Shown: positions 56,946 through 64,000 of the stretch, one piece after another
Layout: each line of letters starts with the position of its first letter
How positions within the stretch are numbered: position 1 is the first letter of the stretch
Assembly: GCA_963803295.1 (NCBI GenBank)
Contig: CAWDMC010000012.1
Location: 310,001 to 374,000 of the forward strand
Direction: 5' to 3'
From: CAWDMC01 sp963803295
GTDB taxonomy: Bacteria; Acidobacteriota; Terriglobia; UBA7540
Length of the DNA stretch: 64,000 nucleotides
Made by a program: the position numbers and the translations under genes
Notes under the pieces: generated by a model
Database searches by the model: none
What the model saw: the letters and a program-made list of their open reading frames with translations, nothing else
What the model was told of the DNA's origin: nothing

Positions 56946-57452
56946 ATGCTCGAACATGTCCTGGCGATTCTGGCGTCGACACCCGAGAAACTGCGCCGTG
57001 AAGTCTCGACAATTCCGCTGCGGGCGATGAAGGCCCGTCCGGCCCCGGGGAAATGGTCGGTGCAGGAGATCCTCGCCCACCTTGATGACGTTGAGAAACT
57101 CGGGATGCGAGCCCGCGTCGCGGCCATGATCGATGAGGATGAGCCGGTGCTGGAGCCCTTCGACCAGGAAAAGCGCGCCGTGGATTTACGCTATGACCGC
57201 AAGGACCCCCGCCGTAGCCTGGAGAACTTCACTCGCCAGCGCCGGGCCAATGTCAGGTGGCTCAAAACACTCAAGTCCGCCGAGCTCAAGCGCAAAGGCC
57301 ATCACCAGGGCGTGGGTGAGATCACAGCCGGCGAGATGATCCACGAGTGGGCGTTTCACGATCTCGGTCACTTGAAACAAATCCTCGAGATGAAACGGTA
57401 CGCGCTTTGGCCCAAGATGGGGAATATGAGGAAGTTTTACAAATTTCCGTGA
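56946..57452 (+). CDS. DinB/YfiT-like four-helix-bundle protein
   Basis: 168 residues. Helical bundle with metal-ligand His in GKWSVQEILAHLDDVE and two more His in the C-terminal EWAFHDLGHLKQI, the DinB/DUF664 pattern. Family members are metal-dependent enzymes that use low-molecular-weight thiols such as bacillithiol or mycothiol (S-transferases). With bshA in the same window, a bacillithiol S-transferase-like role is plausible but unproven. 59 bases after tyrA. Confidence 0.85.
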   Translation: MLEHVLAILASTPEKLRREVSTIPLRAMKARPAPGKWSVQEILAHLDDVEKLGMRARVAAMIDEDEPVLEPFDQEKRAVDLRYDRKDPRRSLENFTRQRRANVRWLKTLKSAELKRKGHHQGVGEITAGEMIHEWAFHDLGHLKQILEMKRYALWPKMGNMRKFYKFP

Positions 57453-57457
57453 TTCCT

Positions 57458-58153
57458 ATGGACAAGATCTTCCCTGATGCTGAAGCTGCGCTTGCTGACG
57501 TATGCGACGGCGCCACAATCATGGCCGGAGGTTTCGGGCTTTGCGGCATTCCTGAGAACCTGATTGACGCGTTGCTGAGAAAAGGGACTCGCAACCTCAC
57601 CGTGATCTCGAACAACGCCGGCGTCGGCGACTTCGGTTTGGGGAAGTTGCTCGCGACGGGGCAAATCCGCAAAGTGATCGGCAGCTACGTGGGCGAGAAC
57701 AAGGTGCTGGAATCGAAGGCGCTCGGTGGTGAGGTGGATCTCGAACTGAACCCTCAGGGCACTCTGGCTGAACGCATAAGGGCGGGCGGCGCCGGGATCG
57801 CCGCCTTTTACACTCCCACTGGCGTTGGGACAATAGTGGCCAACGGCAAGGAAGTCCGCGAGTTCGATGGCCGCAATTATTTGCTGGAGCGCGGCTTGAC
57901 AGCGGATTTTGCTTTCGTCAAAGCCTGGAAAGGCGATCGCTGGGGAAATCTGATTTACCGCCGCACCGCGCGCAATTTCAATCCGATGATGGCGACCGCG
58001 GCGAAGATCACCATCGCCGAGGTGGAAGAACTGGTGGAGTTGGGCGAGCTCGATCCGAATGCCGTCGTCACCCCAGGCATCTATGTCAAGCGGGTCGTTC
58101 GGGGTAAGAATTATGAGAAGAGGATCGAGAAGAGAACCGTGAGAAGCGCTTGA
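57458..58153 (+). CDS. scoA: 3-oxoacid CoA-transferase subunit A
   Basis: 231 residues from the ATG at 57458, six bases after the DinB stop. Family I CoA-transferase alpha subunit: IMAGGFGLCGIPENLI, ISNNAGVGDFGLG, GSYVGENK, ELNPQGTLAERIRAGGAGIAAFYTPTG and YRRTARNFNPMMATAA. It forms the CoA-binding half that moves CoA between succinyl-CoA or acetyl-CoA and acetoacetate. The catalytic Glu sits on subunit B, which is absent downstream, so this is an orphan here; scoB must lie elsewhere or be lost. Confidence 0.9.
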   Translation: MDKIFPDAEAALADVCDGATIMAGGFGLCGIPENLIDALLRKGTRNLTVISNNAGVGDFGLGKLLATGQIRKVIGSYVGENKVLESKALGGEVDLELNPQGTLAERIRAGGAGIAAFYTPTGVGTIVANGKEVREFDGRNYLLERGLTADFAFVKAWKGDRWGNLIYRRTARNFNPMMATAAKITIAEVEELVELGELDPNAVVTPGIYVKRVVRGKNYEKRIEKRTVRSA

Positions 58154-58168
58154 GAAGTACAAGAGGTT

Positions 58169-58495
58169 GTGCGCCGTCATGACCGATTTCCTGAAACAGA
58201 TTGGGGGAACGTCGCAAGTGTGGCTGGCCTGTTTGTTAGCGTGTGGGTTCTCTTCGTTGCGAAGAAGGCTAGGGAAGCCGCAGAAGAAGCCTGTTCCGCT
58301 GCCCGGCTAAAGAGTTTGGTCGAGGTTCTTGGAGAAGCAAGCAACAGGATTCAGCACGTGGGCAATTGTCTGGCAGGCCAGCAGTGGCATCTCGTGGCTG
58401 CGCGATACGCCCCTTTGACTTGCCCGCCTCGCCATGCTACAGTTTTGTCAGTCTCAGTCGATCTCTATTTTCCCGGCTTTTGCCTTGAAACGTGA
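58169..58495 (+). CDS. Small membrane protein, hypothetical, probably frameshifted
   Basis: Up to 108 residues. The recognisable part is TDWGNVASVAGLFVSVWVLFVAKKAREAAEEA, a single TM helix followed by an amphipathic helix (ARLKSLVEVLGEASNRIQHVG), a layout known from small conserved membrane proteins. An ATG at 58179 (MTDFLK) in another frame joins it well if one A is added in GAAACAG, so the start is probably frameshifted. The C-terminal 30 residues are unlike a domain. Function unknown. Confidence 0.45.
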   Translation: MRRHDRFPETDWGNVASVAGLFVSVWVLFVAKKAREAAEEACSAARLKSLVEVLGEASNRIQHVGNCLAGQQWHLVAARYAPLTCPPRHATVLSVSVDLYFPGFCLET

Positions 58496-58649
58496 GACTG
58501 GCGTTCTACTGAAGCCTGTGTCCGTCCGGCTTTCCGAGCCCGGGGGCCGCTTCGGCAAAAAAGGTTCGGGACCGGCGTTTCAAATCATCGAAATCAGCAG
58601 GCTTGGGGCGAGGCCATTGGGAATGATGGAGCGCAAGGAGCGTAGTGAA

Positions 58650-58994
58650 GTGAATCGCAAACTAATACGTCCGTCGCTATCGGAGATCCAGGACCAGATG
58701 GGAGCGCGTGTTCAACGTAAAAAGCCCGCTCCTCCGGAGCAGACGAACGCCGAAAACTTTTATTACGTGAAGCAGATGCAATCGCGGACGCCCATGGTTG
58801 TGGTCCTGACCACGGGTGAAACCATCCGGGGCGTGATCGAGTGGTACGACAAAGGCTGCATCAAGGTGCATCGCACGAATGAGCCGAATCTGCTGATCAT
58901 GAAGCAGGTGATCCGCTATATGTACAAGCAGAACGACGCCAAGGACAACGGGAACGGAGATGCGGATTTCGAACCTGAGTCCCCGGTGGAATAG
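58650..58994 (+). CDS. hfq: Hfq-like RNA chaperone with extended termini
   Basis: 114 residues from a GTG at 58650 (AAGGAG nine bases upstream; ATG at 58626 possible). An N-terminal basic lead (NRKLIRPSLSEIQDQ) of about 35 residues precedes the Sm core: FYYVKQMQSRTPMVVVLTTG, ETIRGVIEWYDKGCIKVHR and IRYMYKQ. The last strand has YMYK in place of the usual YKHA. The C-terminus is acidic. Hfq hexamers bind small RNAs and mRNAs; the changed RNA-rim residues suggest altered specificity. It is commonly seen in this form in acidobacteria. Confidence 0.8.
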   Translation: MNRKLIRPSLSEIQDQMGARVQRKKPAPPEQTNAENFYYVKQMQSRTPMVVVLTTGETIRGVIEWYDKGCIKVHRTNEPNLLIMKQVIRYMYKQNDAKDNGNGDADFEPESPVE

Positions 58995-59126
58995 CTTTTC
59001 CGCACGGCTTTGTGGAAGTGAGAGGGAGGCGGGCATCCCCGCGCCAAGTCTTCACAATCCAACTAAAAGGAAAAGCAGGCAGGCGGGGGAAGGGGAGGGC
59101 CGCGAGCCAGCCGCCCGGTTTTTATT

Positions 59127-59552
59127 ATGTTGAATCCATTATGGCGTATTCCTGCGCTGCTCAGCGTGGTCCTAACTGGCATGCTGATCCTCGGGGTAAG
59201 AACTGGCTGTGGGCAGCAGTCGGAGCATAAGAAACTTCCCGGAATCGACAAGCTGACCTCGGGCGCTTCACATCAGGCCTTCAACGGTACCATCCGGTCT
59301 ATTAACAAGAAGGATAAGATAATTAACGTTAAGACAATTGAAGGCGCCAACACTGAAATCTTCCCGCTGAGGACCGGCATCCGTATTGAGACGGCCGCCG
59401 GGGACCGTTGCGGTCTCGACTCGCTGGTTCCCGGAACCAATGTGATGGTCTTCTTCGACCAGAAGAACGGCGAGCGCAAAGTGACAAGAATTGAAGTCCT
59501 GCGGGCGCCGGCTCCCGCCAAAGAGGGGAAGAAATCCGCCCCTCCGTCGTAA
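59127..59552 (+). CDS. Secreted or lipid-anchored small beta-barrel-like protein
   Basis: 141 residues. Signal peptide with hydrophobic core (ALLSVVLTGMLILGV) and a Cys at 28 that might be lipidated (weak lipobox, RTGC). The mature part (FNGTIRSINKKDKIINVKT, TEIFPLRTGIRIE, LVPGTNVMVFFDQKNG, VTRIEVL) looks like an OB-fold of the DUF5666/copper-binding-like sort. The tail is Lys/Pro-rich. Function unknown; may bind a ligand or metal in the periplasm. Confidence 0.65.
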   Translation: MLNPLWRIPALLSVVLTGMLILGVRTGCGQQSEHKKLPGIDKLTSGASHQAFNGTIRSINKKDKIINVKTIEGANTEIFPLRTGIRIETAAGDRCGLDSLVPGTNVMVFFDQKNGERKVTRIEVLRAPAPAKEGKKSAPPS

Positions 59553-59665
59553 GTCCTACAGCAGAAGCAACTCCGCAGCAAATTTGTGGTCCGGGCCGTT
59601 CAGCGCTCCGGTGTCTACGCGACGCCAGTTAAAAAAAAGGCCGCCGGCAGGGTCTTGGGGGGATT

Positions 59666-60799
59666 GTGCGAATCGGGATAACCTGCTACCCGACTTACGG
59701 CGGCAGCGGCGTGGTTGCCACCGAACTAGGGTTGGAGCTCGCGGCCCGCGGACACGACATCCATTTCATTAGTTACGCCGTCCCTTTTCGCATGACCGCA
59801 GTTTCCGAGCGATTGCATTTTCATGAAGTCGAAGTGATGGATTATCCGCTCTTCGAGCATGCCCCTTACACCCTCGCGCTCGCTTCCAAAATGTACAACG
59901 TGGTGATGAACGAGTCGCTGGATCTGTTGCACGTTCACTACGCCATTCCGCATTCGGTCAGCGCATATCTTGCTCGCGCCATGCTGCTGCCGCGCAAGGT
60001 TCCGTTTGTGACGACCCTGCACGGCACGGATATCACCCTGGTGGGAAGCGATCGCTCCTATCTACCCATCACTCGCTTCTCCATTGAACAGAGCGACTCG
60101 GTCACCGCCATTTCTCAATACCTGCGCCAGGTTACGCTCGAGGAGTTCAAGATTGCGCGGCCAGTGGAGGTGATCCCGAATTTCGTCAACTGCGACGTCT
60201 TCATGCCGGGTGGCGGAAGGGATCGACGCGCCGAGTTCGCTCCCAAGGGCGAGAAGATTATGGTCCACCTTTCTAACTTCCGCCCGGTAAAGCGAATCCC
60301 CGACGTGGTGGAAGTCTTTGCCCGGGTGCGGCGTGAGATTCCGGCGAAGTTACTGTTGATCGGCGACGGTCCGGATCGTTCGGTGGCCGAATGGATGGTC
60401 CGTGAAAAAGGTCTGGCGCAGGATGCCATATTCCTGGGCAAACAGACCAACGTGGACGATCTGCTTCCTGCAGCCGACGTCATGCTGCTGCCCAGCGACA
60501 TGGAGTCATTCGGCCTGGCAGCACTCGAAGCCATGGCTTGCGGCGTCCCCGCAGTCTGCTCGCGGGTCGGGGGGTTGACTGAAGTGATTAAGGATGGCGT
60601 TGAGGGCTATCTCGTGCCGGTGCGCGATGTTGAGGCCATGGCCGCCCGCACGCTCGAGATTCTGCGCGATCCTGCCTGCCAGGAAAGCATGGGTCGTGCG
60701 GCACGCCTCCGCGCTCAGACCCAATTCTGCTCCGATAAGATTATCCCGCGTTACGAGAAACTCTATCAGCGCGTCCTGGAAGAACAGTGGCAGGTGTGA
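59666..60799 (+). CDS. bshA: N-acetyl-alpha-D-glucosaminyl L-malate synthase (bacillithiol pathway)
   Basis: 377 residues from a GTG at 59666 with GGGGGG three bases upstream. GT4 glycosyltransferase with BshA hallmarks: ITCYPTYGGSGVVATELG, FISYAVPFR, VMDYPLFEHAPYTLALASK, HVHYAIPHS, TLHGTDITLVGSD, FIEQSD-type segment, NFRPVKR, and the GT4 ESFGLAALEAMACG box. It couples UDP-GlcNAc to L-malate, the first step to bacillithiol. bshB and bshC are not nearby. Ends 40 bases before the convergent M28 peptidase stop. Confidence 0.92.
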   Translation: MRIGITCYPTYGGSGVVATELGLELAARGHDIHFISYAVPFRMTAVSERLHFHEVEVMDYPLFEHAPYTLALASKMYNVVMNESLDLLHVHYAIPHSVSAYLARAMLLPRKVPFVTTLHGTDITLVGSDRSYLPITRFSIEQSDSVTAISQYLRQVTLEEFKIARPVEVIPNFVNCDVFMPGGGRDRRAEFAPKGEKIMVHLSNFRPVKRIPDVVEVFARVRREIPAKLLLIGDGPDRSVAEWMVREKGLAQDAIFLGKQTNVDDLLPAADVMLLPSDMESFGLAALEAMACGVPAVCSRVGGLTEVIKDGVEGYLVPVRDVEAMAARTLEILRDPACQESMGRAARLRAQTQFCSDKIIPRYEKLYQRVLEEQWQV

Positions 60800-60838
60800 C
60801 AGGTGTAGCCCGGCTCTGCTCCGGCGACTTAGCGGACG

Positions 60839-62623
60839 TTACCTGCCGCTGGTTGGTTTTCCTTTCAGCATGGCGTCTCGCAAGGCTCTAAACTCTGTTC
60901 CTGCCTTCCACTCGGGGAATCGGCCGGCATTGGCAACGCGATAACCCACCGAAAAAAGCAGTTCCAGATCATCAACGCCGCCATCGAGATTCCAGTAAGG
61001 TTTTACCACGTCGGAAGGCTTGTGGTAATCCTCGGCGGTGAACTTCTGGCTCATCGCCAGCCCCCAGCCGGCCGGTTTGCCGACAAAATCATCACCCACA
61101 TCGGGATCCAAGGCCGGGACACCTACCTTAGCGAAATTGAAATGATCGGACCGATAGTAATAACCCTTCTCGGGCTCAGGATCGGGGATCACGCTACGTC
61201 CCTGCGCGGCGGCCACGGCTTTAACGTAATCGTCCAAACTGGAATTACCAAGTCCAATAACTGTAATATTTCTGGTCTTGCCTAGAACATCAAGCCCATC
61301 CATGTTGATATCGGCGAGGGTGTCTTTGAGCGGATAGAGCGGATGCTCGGCGTAATACTCCGAACCCAGCAATCCTTTTTCTTCGGCAGTCACCGACAGA
61401 AACAGAATGGACCGGCGCGGCTGCGGCTGAACCTGCTTGAAAGCCTTGGCCAGTTCCAAGAGACCCGCCACTCCCGAAGCGTTGTCGATAGCGCCATGAT
61501 AGATGCGATCGCCGTTGACGGACGGCCCGATGCCCAGGTGATCCCAGTGCGCAGTGTAGATCACGTACTGCTCGCGCAGCCTCGGGTCGGAACCGGGAAT
61601 CTTCGCCACGACATTGGAGGAATCGATTTGGCGGATGGTGCTCCTCAATTTTATGGAGGCAGTCATGGGGAGGGGAACGGGTTTGAAGTCAGGGAGAATG
61701 GCCGCTTTCGCCATCTCATCGAAGTTCTGGCCGGCCAGGCTGAACAGTTTCCGCGCGTTCTCTTCCGCAATCCAGCCTTCGATCTTTGCTCTGGAGGCGT
61801 TCTTGTCAGCCCTCAGCAGGTCAAAGTGCTCAACCGAATTGCTGCCCCGGACCACCGCCCAGGGATATCCCGCGGGGCCAGTCTGGTGAACGATGAGCGC
61901 TCCGGCTGCGCCCTTCTGGGCGGCAATTTCATACTTGTAAGTCCAGCGGCCGTAGTAGGTCATGGCCTTGCCCCTAAACATATTCGAGTCGAGCTTGGCC
62001 GGATCTGCCGGATCGGGAACCTGGGGATCGTTGACTAGCATTACCAGCACCTTGCCACGCACGTCCACGCCCTTGTAGTCATCCCAATGGTATTCGGGGG
62101 CCACCACACCGTAGCCAACAAACACCAGGGGCGCGCTAAGGCGCACCTGTGGCTCCTCGTGCTTCGTCCAGGCGACAAACTCATCACCGAAACTAAGCGT
62201 CAGCGGCTGCGCCTGGGAATCGGCCAGCGGCGTGAAAACGAGTTGGGCGCTCGGGTCGGCGGTGATGCCTACCATCGGCACCTTTTGGAAATAGGTGCCG
62301 TCCGGATTTCCGGGTGCGGCCCCGATCTTCCTGAATTCCATCTGCAGGAAATCGAGGGTGATCTTTTCCCCGCGAGAGGCAGGAGCTCGACCCTCGAAAG
62401 CATCTGAGGAAAGAGCCTTGATGTGGCTGAGAAGGGTGCTTTTGTTAATCGCCGTCCAGGCGGACTTCTCAGCCGGAGAAACGGCGCCGGCACGTGCTGA
62501 TCCGTAGTTGCCCTGGGAAGACGCTCGGCGCCACGGGACAGCGAGAAGAATCATCGTCAGAGCAAGCATCCCAAGCGGAAAGAGTATTGAGCGGAAGTCT
62601 GAACTGCTGCTTTTGCGAATCAT
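60839..62623 (-). CDS. M28-family zinc peptidase with inserted PA domain
   Basis: 594 residues. Signal peptide at about 10-36 (LALTMILLAVPWRRASSQG). N-terminal helical part, PA-like domain at about 150-300 (VFVGYGVVAPEYHWDDYKG, GKVLVMLVNDP), then the M28 catalytic core: His in YTAHWDHLG, bridging Asp in HGAIDNASG, catalytic Glu pair in TAEEKGLLGS, Asp in INMDGLDV and His in RSDHFNFAK. An exported aminopeptidase acting in the periplasm. Intact frame. The gene is convergent with bshA. Confidence 0.92.
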   Translation of the reverse strand: MIRKSSSSDFRSILFPLGMLALTMILLAVPWRRASSQGNYGSARAGAVSPAEKSAWTAINKSTLLSHIKALSSDAFEGRAPASRGEKITLDFLQMEFRKIGAAPGNPDGTYFQKVPMVGITADPSAQLVFTPLADSQAQPLTLSFGDEFVAWTKHEEPQVRLSAPLVFVGYGVVAPEYHWDDYKGVDVRGKVLVMLVNDPQVPDPADPAKLDSNMFRGKAMTYYGRWTYKYEIAAQKGAAGALIVHQTGPAGYPWAVVRGSNSVEHFDLLRADKNASRAKIEGWIAEENARKLFSLAGQNFDEMAKAAILPDFKPVPLPMTASIKLRSTIRQIDSSNVVAKIPGSDPRLREQYVIYTAHWDHLGIGPSVNGDRIYHGAIDNASGVAGLLELAKAFKQVQPQPRRSILFLSVTAEEKGLLGSEYYAEHPLYPLKDTLADINMDGLDVLGKTRNITVIGLGNSSLDDYVKAVAAAQGRSVIPDPEPEKGYYYRSDHFNFAKVGVPALDPDVGDDFVGKPAGWGLAMSQKFTAEDYHKPSDVVKPYWNLDGGVDDLELLFSVGYRVANAGRFPEWKAGTEFRALRDAMLKGKPTSGR

Positions 62624-62849
62624 GGCCCAACCTGTTAAGACAGAATTACAATCCGGTGTGTGTCTTGGGTAATCTATTAAAGACGAGGCCTGAATTCAAG
62701 GTCTTATCTGCTTATCGAGGTACTTTTCGCCAGCTATGGTTCTCTTGAGGCCGGAAGTACAGGTTCAGGGTGGAAGTAGGCGGAGGAACAACCAAGTCCC
62801 GACGTGTTAAGGGTGGGTTCGGTCGAGTGCTGGGGTTAGCGAATGCGGG

Positions 62850-63800
62850 TTAGCGAATGCCCGAAAGAAACTTCGTTACCGCCTCGACATACTGTTCGTG
62901 CCCGGATTTGAACCCTTCACCGTGCCGCGTTCCCGGCACAATCAGTAAGGATTTTTGCGGACTGCGCGAATCCTCGTAAAGACGGCGGGCGATGGAGGGA
63001 GGCATGCGCTGATCGCCCTCAACTCCAATAAAGAGGACCGGCCGCGGATCGATCCTGCGTACTGCTTTTTCCAAATCGAAATCACTCGGGCTGAAATGGG
63101 CTCGCCACGCTGCCCCGTAAATGATCTCGTCCACCACCGGGAAGGTCGGGAGATAACGGGTAAAGGGCGCCCAGTGGTGCACCAGATTCCAATGGTGGCG
63201 GATGGTATCCTTGAAGGAGAGAAAACTGCTGTCGGAGATGACGGCCGCGACCTCCGGGTCCTCCGCGGCCGCCATCAAAGCCGAGGAGGCGCCCATCGAG
63301 ATGCCCCACAGGATCATAGGATGCGCCGCCTTCTCCTGCTCGAGGGCGTAGCGCTGAGCGGCCTCGGCGTCGAGGCGTTCCCAGTAGCCGATACTCGCGA
63401 GTTTGCCGCCGCTCTCTCCCTGATGGCGGAAATCGAATACCACGCCGTTGTAGCCGAGACTGTGCCCGAACTGAGCGACCGGCAGCATCTCAACCCGAGT
63501 ACGGTTCAGACCGTGGCAATAGATGATGGTCCCCTTTGCGCCCGCCGAACCCCCTGCCGCGGGCATATACCAGCCCCTGATCGGCACGCCGTCCGACGTC
63601 CGGAATTCCACAGCGCGGTACTCCATGCCAAAATCCTGTGGCGTCTTACCATCGTTGGCATCATGGAAGTGAAAGTTCGGCTGGGTCATAACCCGGACGA
63701 GAAGTCCAGGCACAAAGACGAAGACAAAGAGGAAAAGCAAGCTGGCGATGACGATCAATATCCACTTGAGAATCTTCAGGGTGATTGAGCCTACGGTCAA
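62850..63800 (-). CDS. Membrane-anchored alpha/beta hydrolase
   Basis: 316 residues. One N-terminal TM helix (about 8-32). Alpha/beta fold with oxyanion segment IIYCHGLNRTR, nucleophile elbow WGISMGASS (GxSxG), acid Asp in GVEGDQRMP and His in PGTRHGEGF. The layout resembles bacterial BAAT/BEM46-like serine hydrolases anchored in the inner membrane facing outward. Substrate unknown. GGAG lies just upstream of the ATG at 63800. Confidence 0.88.
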   Translation of the reverse strand: MTVGSITLKILKWILIVIASLLFLFVFVFVPGLLVRVMTQPNFHFHDANDGKTPQDFGMEYRAVEFRTSDGVPIRGWYMPAAGGSAGAKGTIIYCHGLNRTRVEMLPVAQFGHSLGYNGVVFDFRHQGESGGKLASIGYWERLDAEAAQRYALEQEKAAHPMILWGISMGASSALMAAAEDPEVAAVISDSSFLSFKDTIRHHWNLVHHWAPFTRYLPTFPVVDEIIYGAAWRAHFSPSDFDLEKAVRRIDPRPVLFIGVEGDQRMPPSIARRLYEDSRSPQKSLLIVPGTRHGEGFKSGHEQYVEAVTKFLSGIR

Positions 63801-63943
63801 GCGATTTCCTCCGGTAAATTATTGCTAAAGATCATCATCTCACGTGAGGGCCATATCTCTCAACTCGACACGGAGTCGGAATCCTTGGCGCCTTGCCGAT
63901 GGTTAGGAACCCAATGCCGGTGCGGAAAAACAGCGGAGAACGT

Positions 63944-63983
63944 GCGGGATTTGAGCGGGATTTTGCGGGACTCTGCTGGATTT
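63944..63983. repeat. Degenerate GCGGGATTTnn tandem repeat, copy 2
   Basis: Units GCGGGATTTGA, GCGGGATTTT, GCGGGACTCT and GCTGGATTTG, built like the block at 6877-6917 57 kb away. The right window edge is 17 bases further on, so its context is unknown. Confidence 0.55.
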
Positions 63984-64000
63984 GATCTCGTTGGAACCAC

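Overview
The window most resembles the chromosome of an acidobacterium (Acidobacteriota, probably the Terriglobia/Koribacter side). This is inferred from family content: an Oar-like TonB receptor of about 1,170 residues with an N-terminal carboxypeptidase-regulatory domain, a DUF4382-type lipoprotein, BshA, an extended Hfq-like protein, and a trp-aroQ-aroF-tyrA aromatic cluster. There is no rRNA, so the placement is unproven. Base composition is moderately GC-rich, dropping in a tRNA-borne island and in a few intergenic stretches.

Layout. 0-6.7 kb: end of a TPR protein, a secreted (alpha/alpha)6 glycosidase and the large TonB receptor. 7.6-12.8 kb: a conserved Cys-rich membrane protein, tRNA-Pro(TGG), a 3.75-kb island integrated in the tRNA 3' end between 52-bp direct repeats (integrase, excisionase, a membrane protein of unknown function, a small conserved protein), then the fossil of an older integrase. 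12.9-17.3 kb: four minor-pilin genes. 17.4-24.4 kb: two small membrane proteins and a TonB receptor - YfiR - hybrid histidine kinase operon. 25.4-31.3 kb: wecB-nfrB-nfrA, a compact c-di-GMP-controlled exopolysaccharide locus, followed by a PAS membrane protein. 31.8-42.8 kb: DUF4382 lipoprotein, transposase debris, a glycosyltransferase-glycosidase fusion, a coiled-coil membrane protein, a sensor kinase, a PEP-CTERM protein and a PilZ protein. 43-49.2 kb: metallo-hydrolase, M13 peptidase, KDPG aldolase and KDG kinase, and a membrane protein. 49.4-58.2 kb: trpC-F-B, a PIN-toxin-like pair, trpA, chorismate mutase, DAHP synthase, prephenate dehydrogenase, a DinB protein and CoA-transferase subunit A. 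58.2-64 kb: Hfq, a secreted small protein, bshA, an M28 peptidase and an alpha/beta hydrolase.

How the genes work together. The middle third is rich in surface functions: minor pilins, an NfrB-type polysaccharide synthase with two tandem MshEN-like c-di-GMP modules, its outer-membrane partner, the UDP-ManNAc-making epimerase, a synthase-hydrolase fusion, a PEP-CTERM protein, PilZ and YfiR. I read this as a c-di-GMP-linked cell-surface polysaccharide neighbourhood. The last third is a biosynthetic operon for tryptophan and tyrosine/phenylalanine, with an odd toxin-like insertion between trpB and trpA.

Caution: at least seven otherwise well-conserved genes are interrupted by one-base frameshifts. 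This is more than expected from decay alone and suggests indel errors in the assembly; those genes are described as single broken units.
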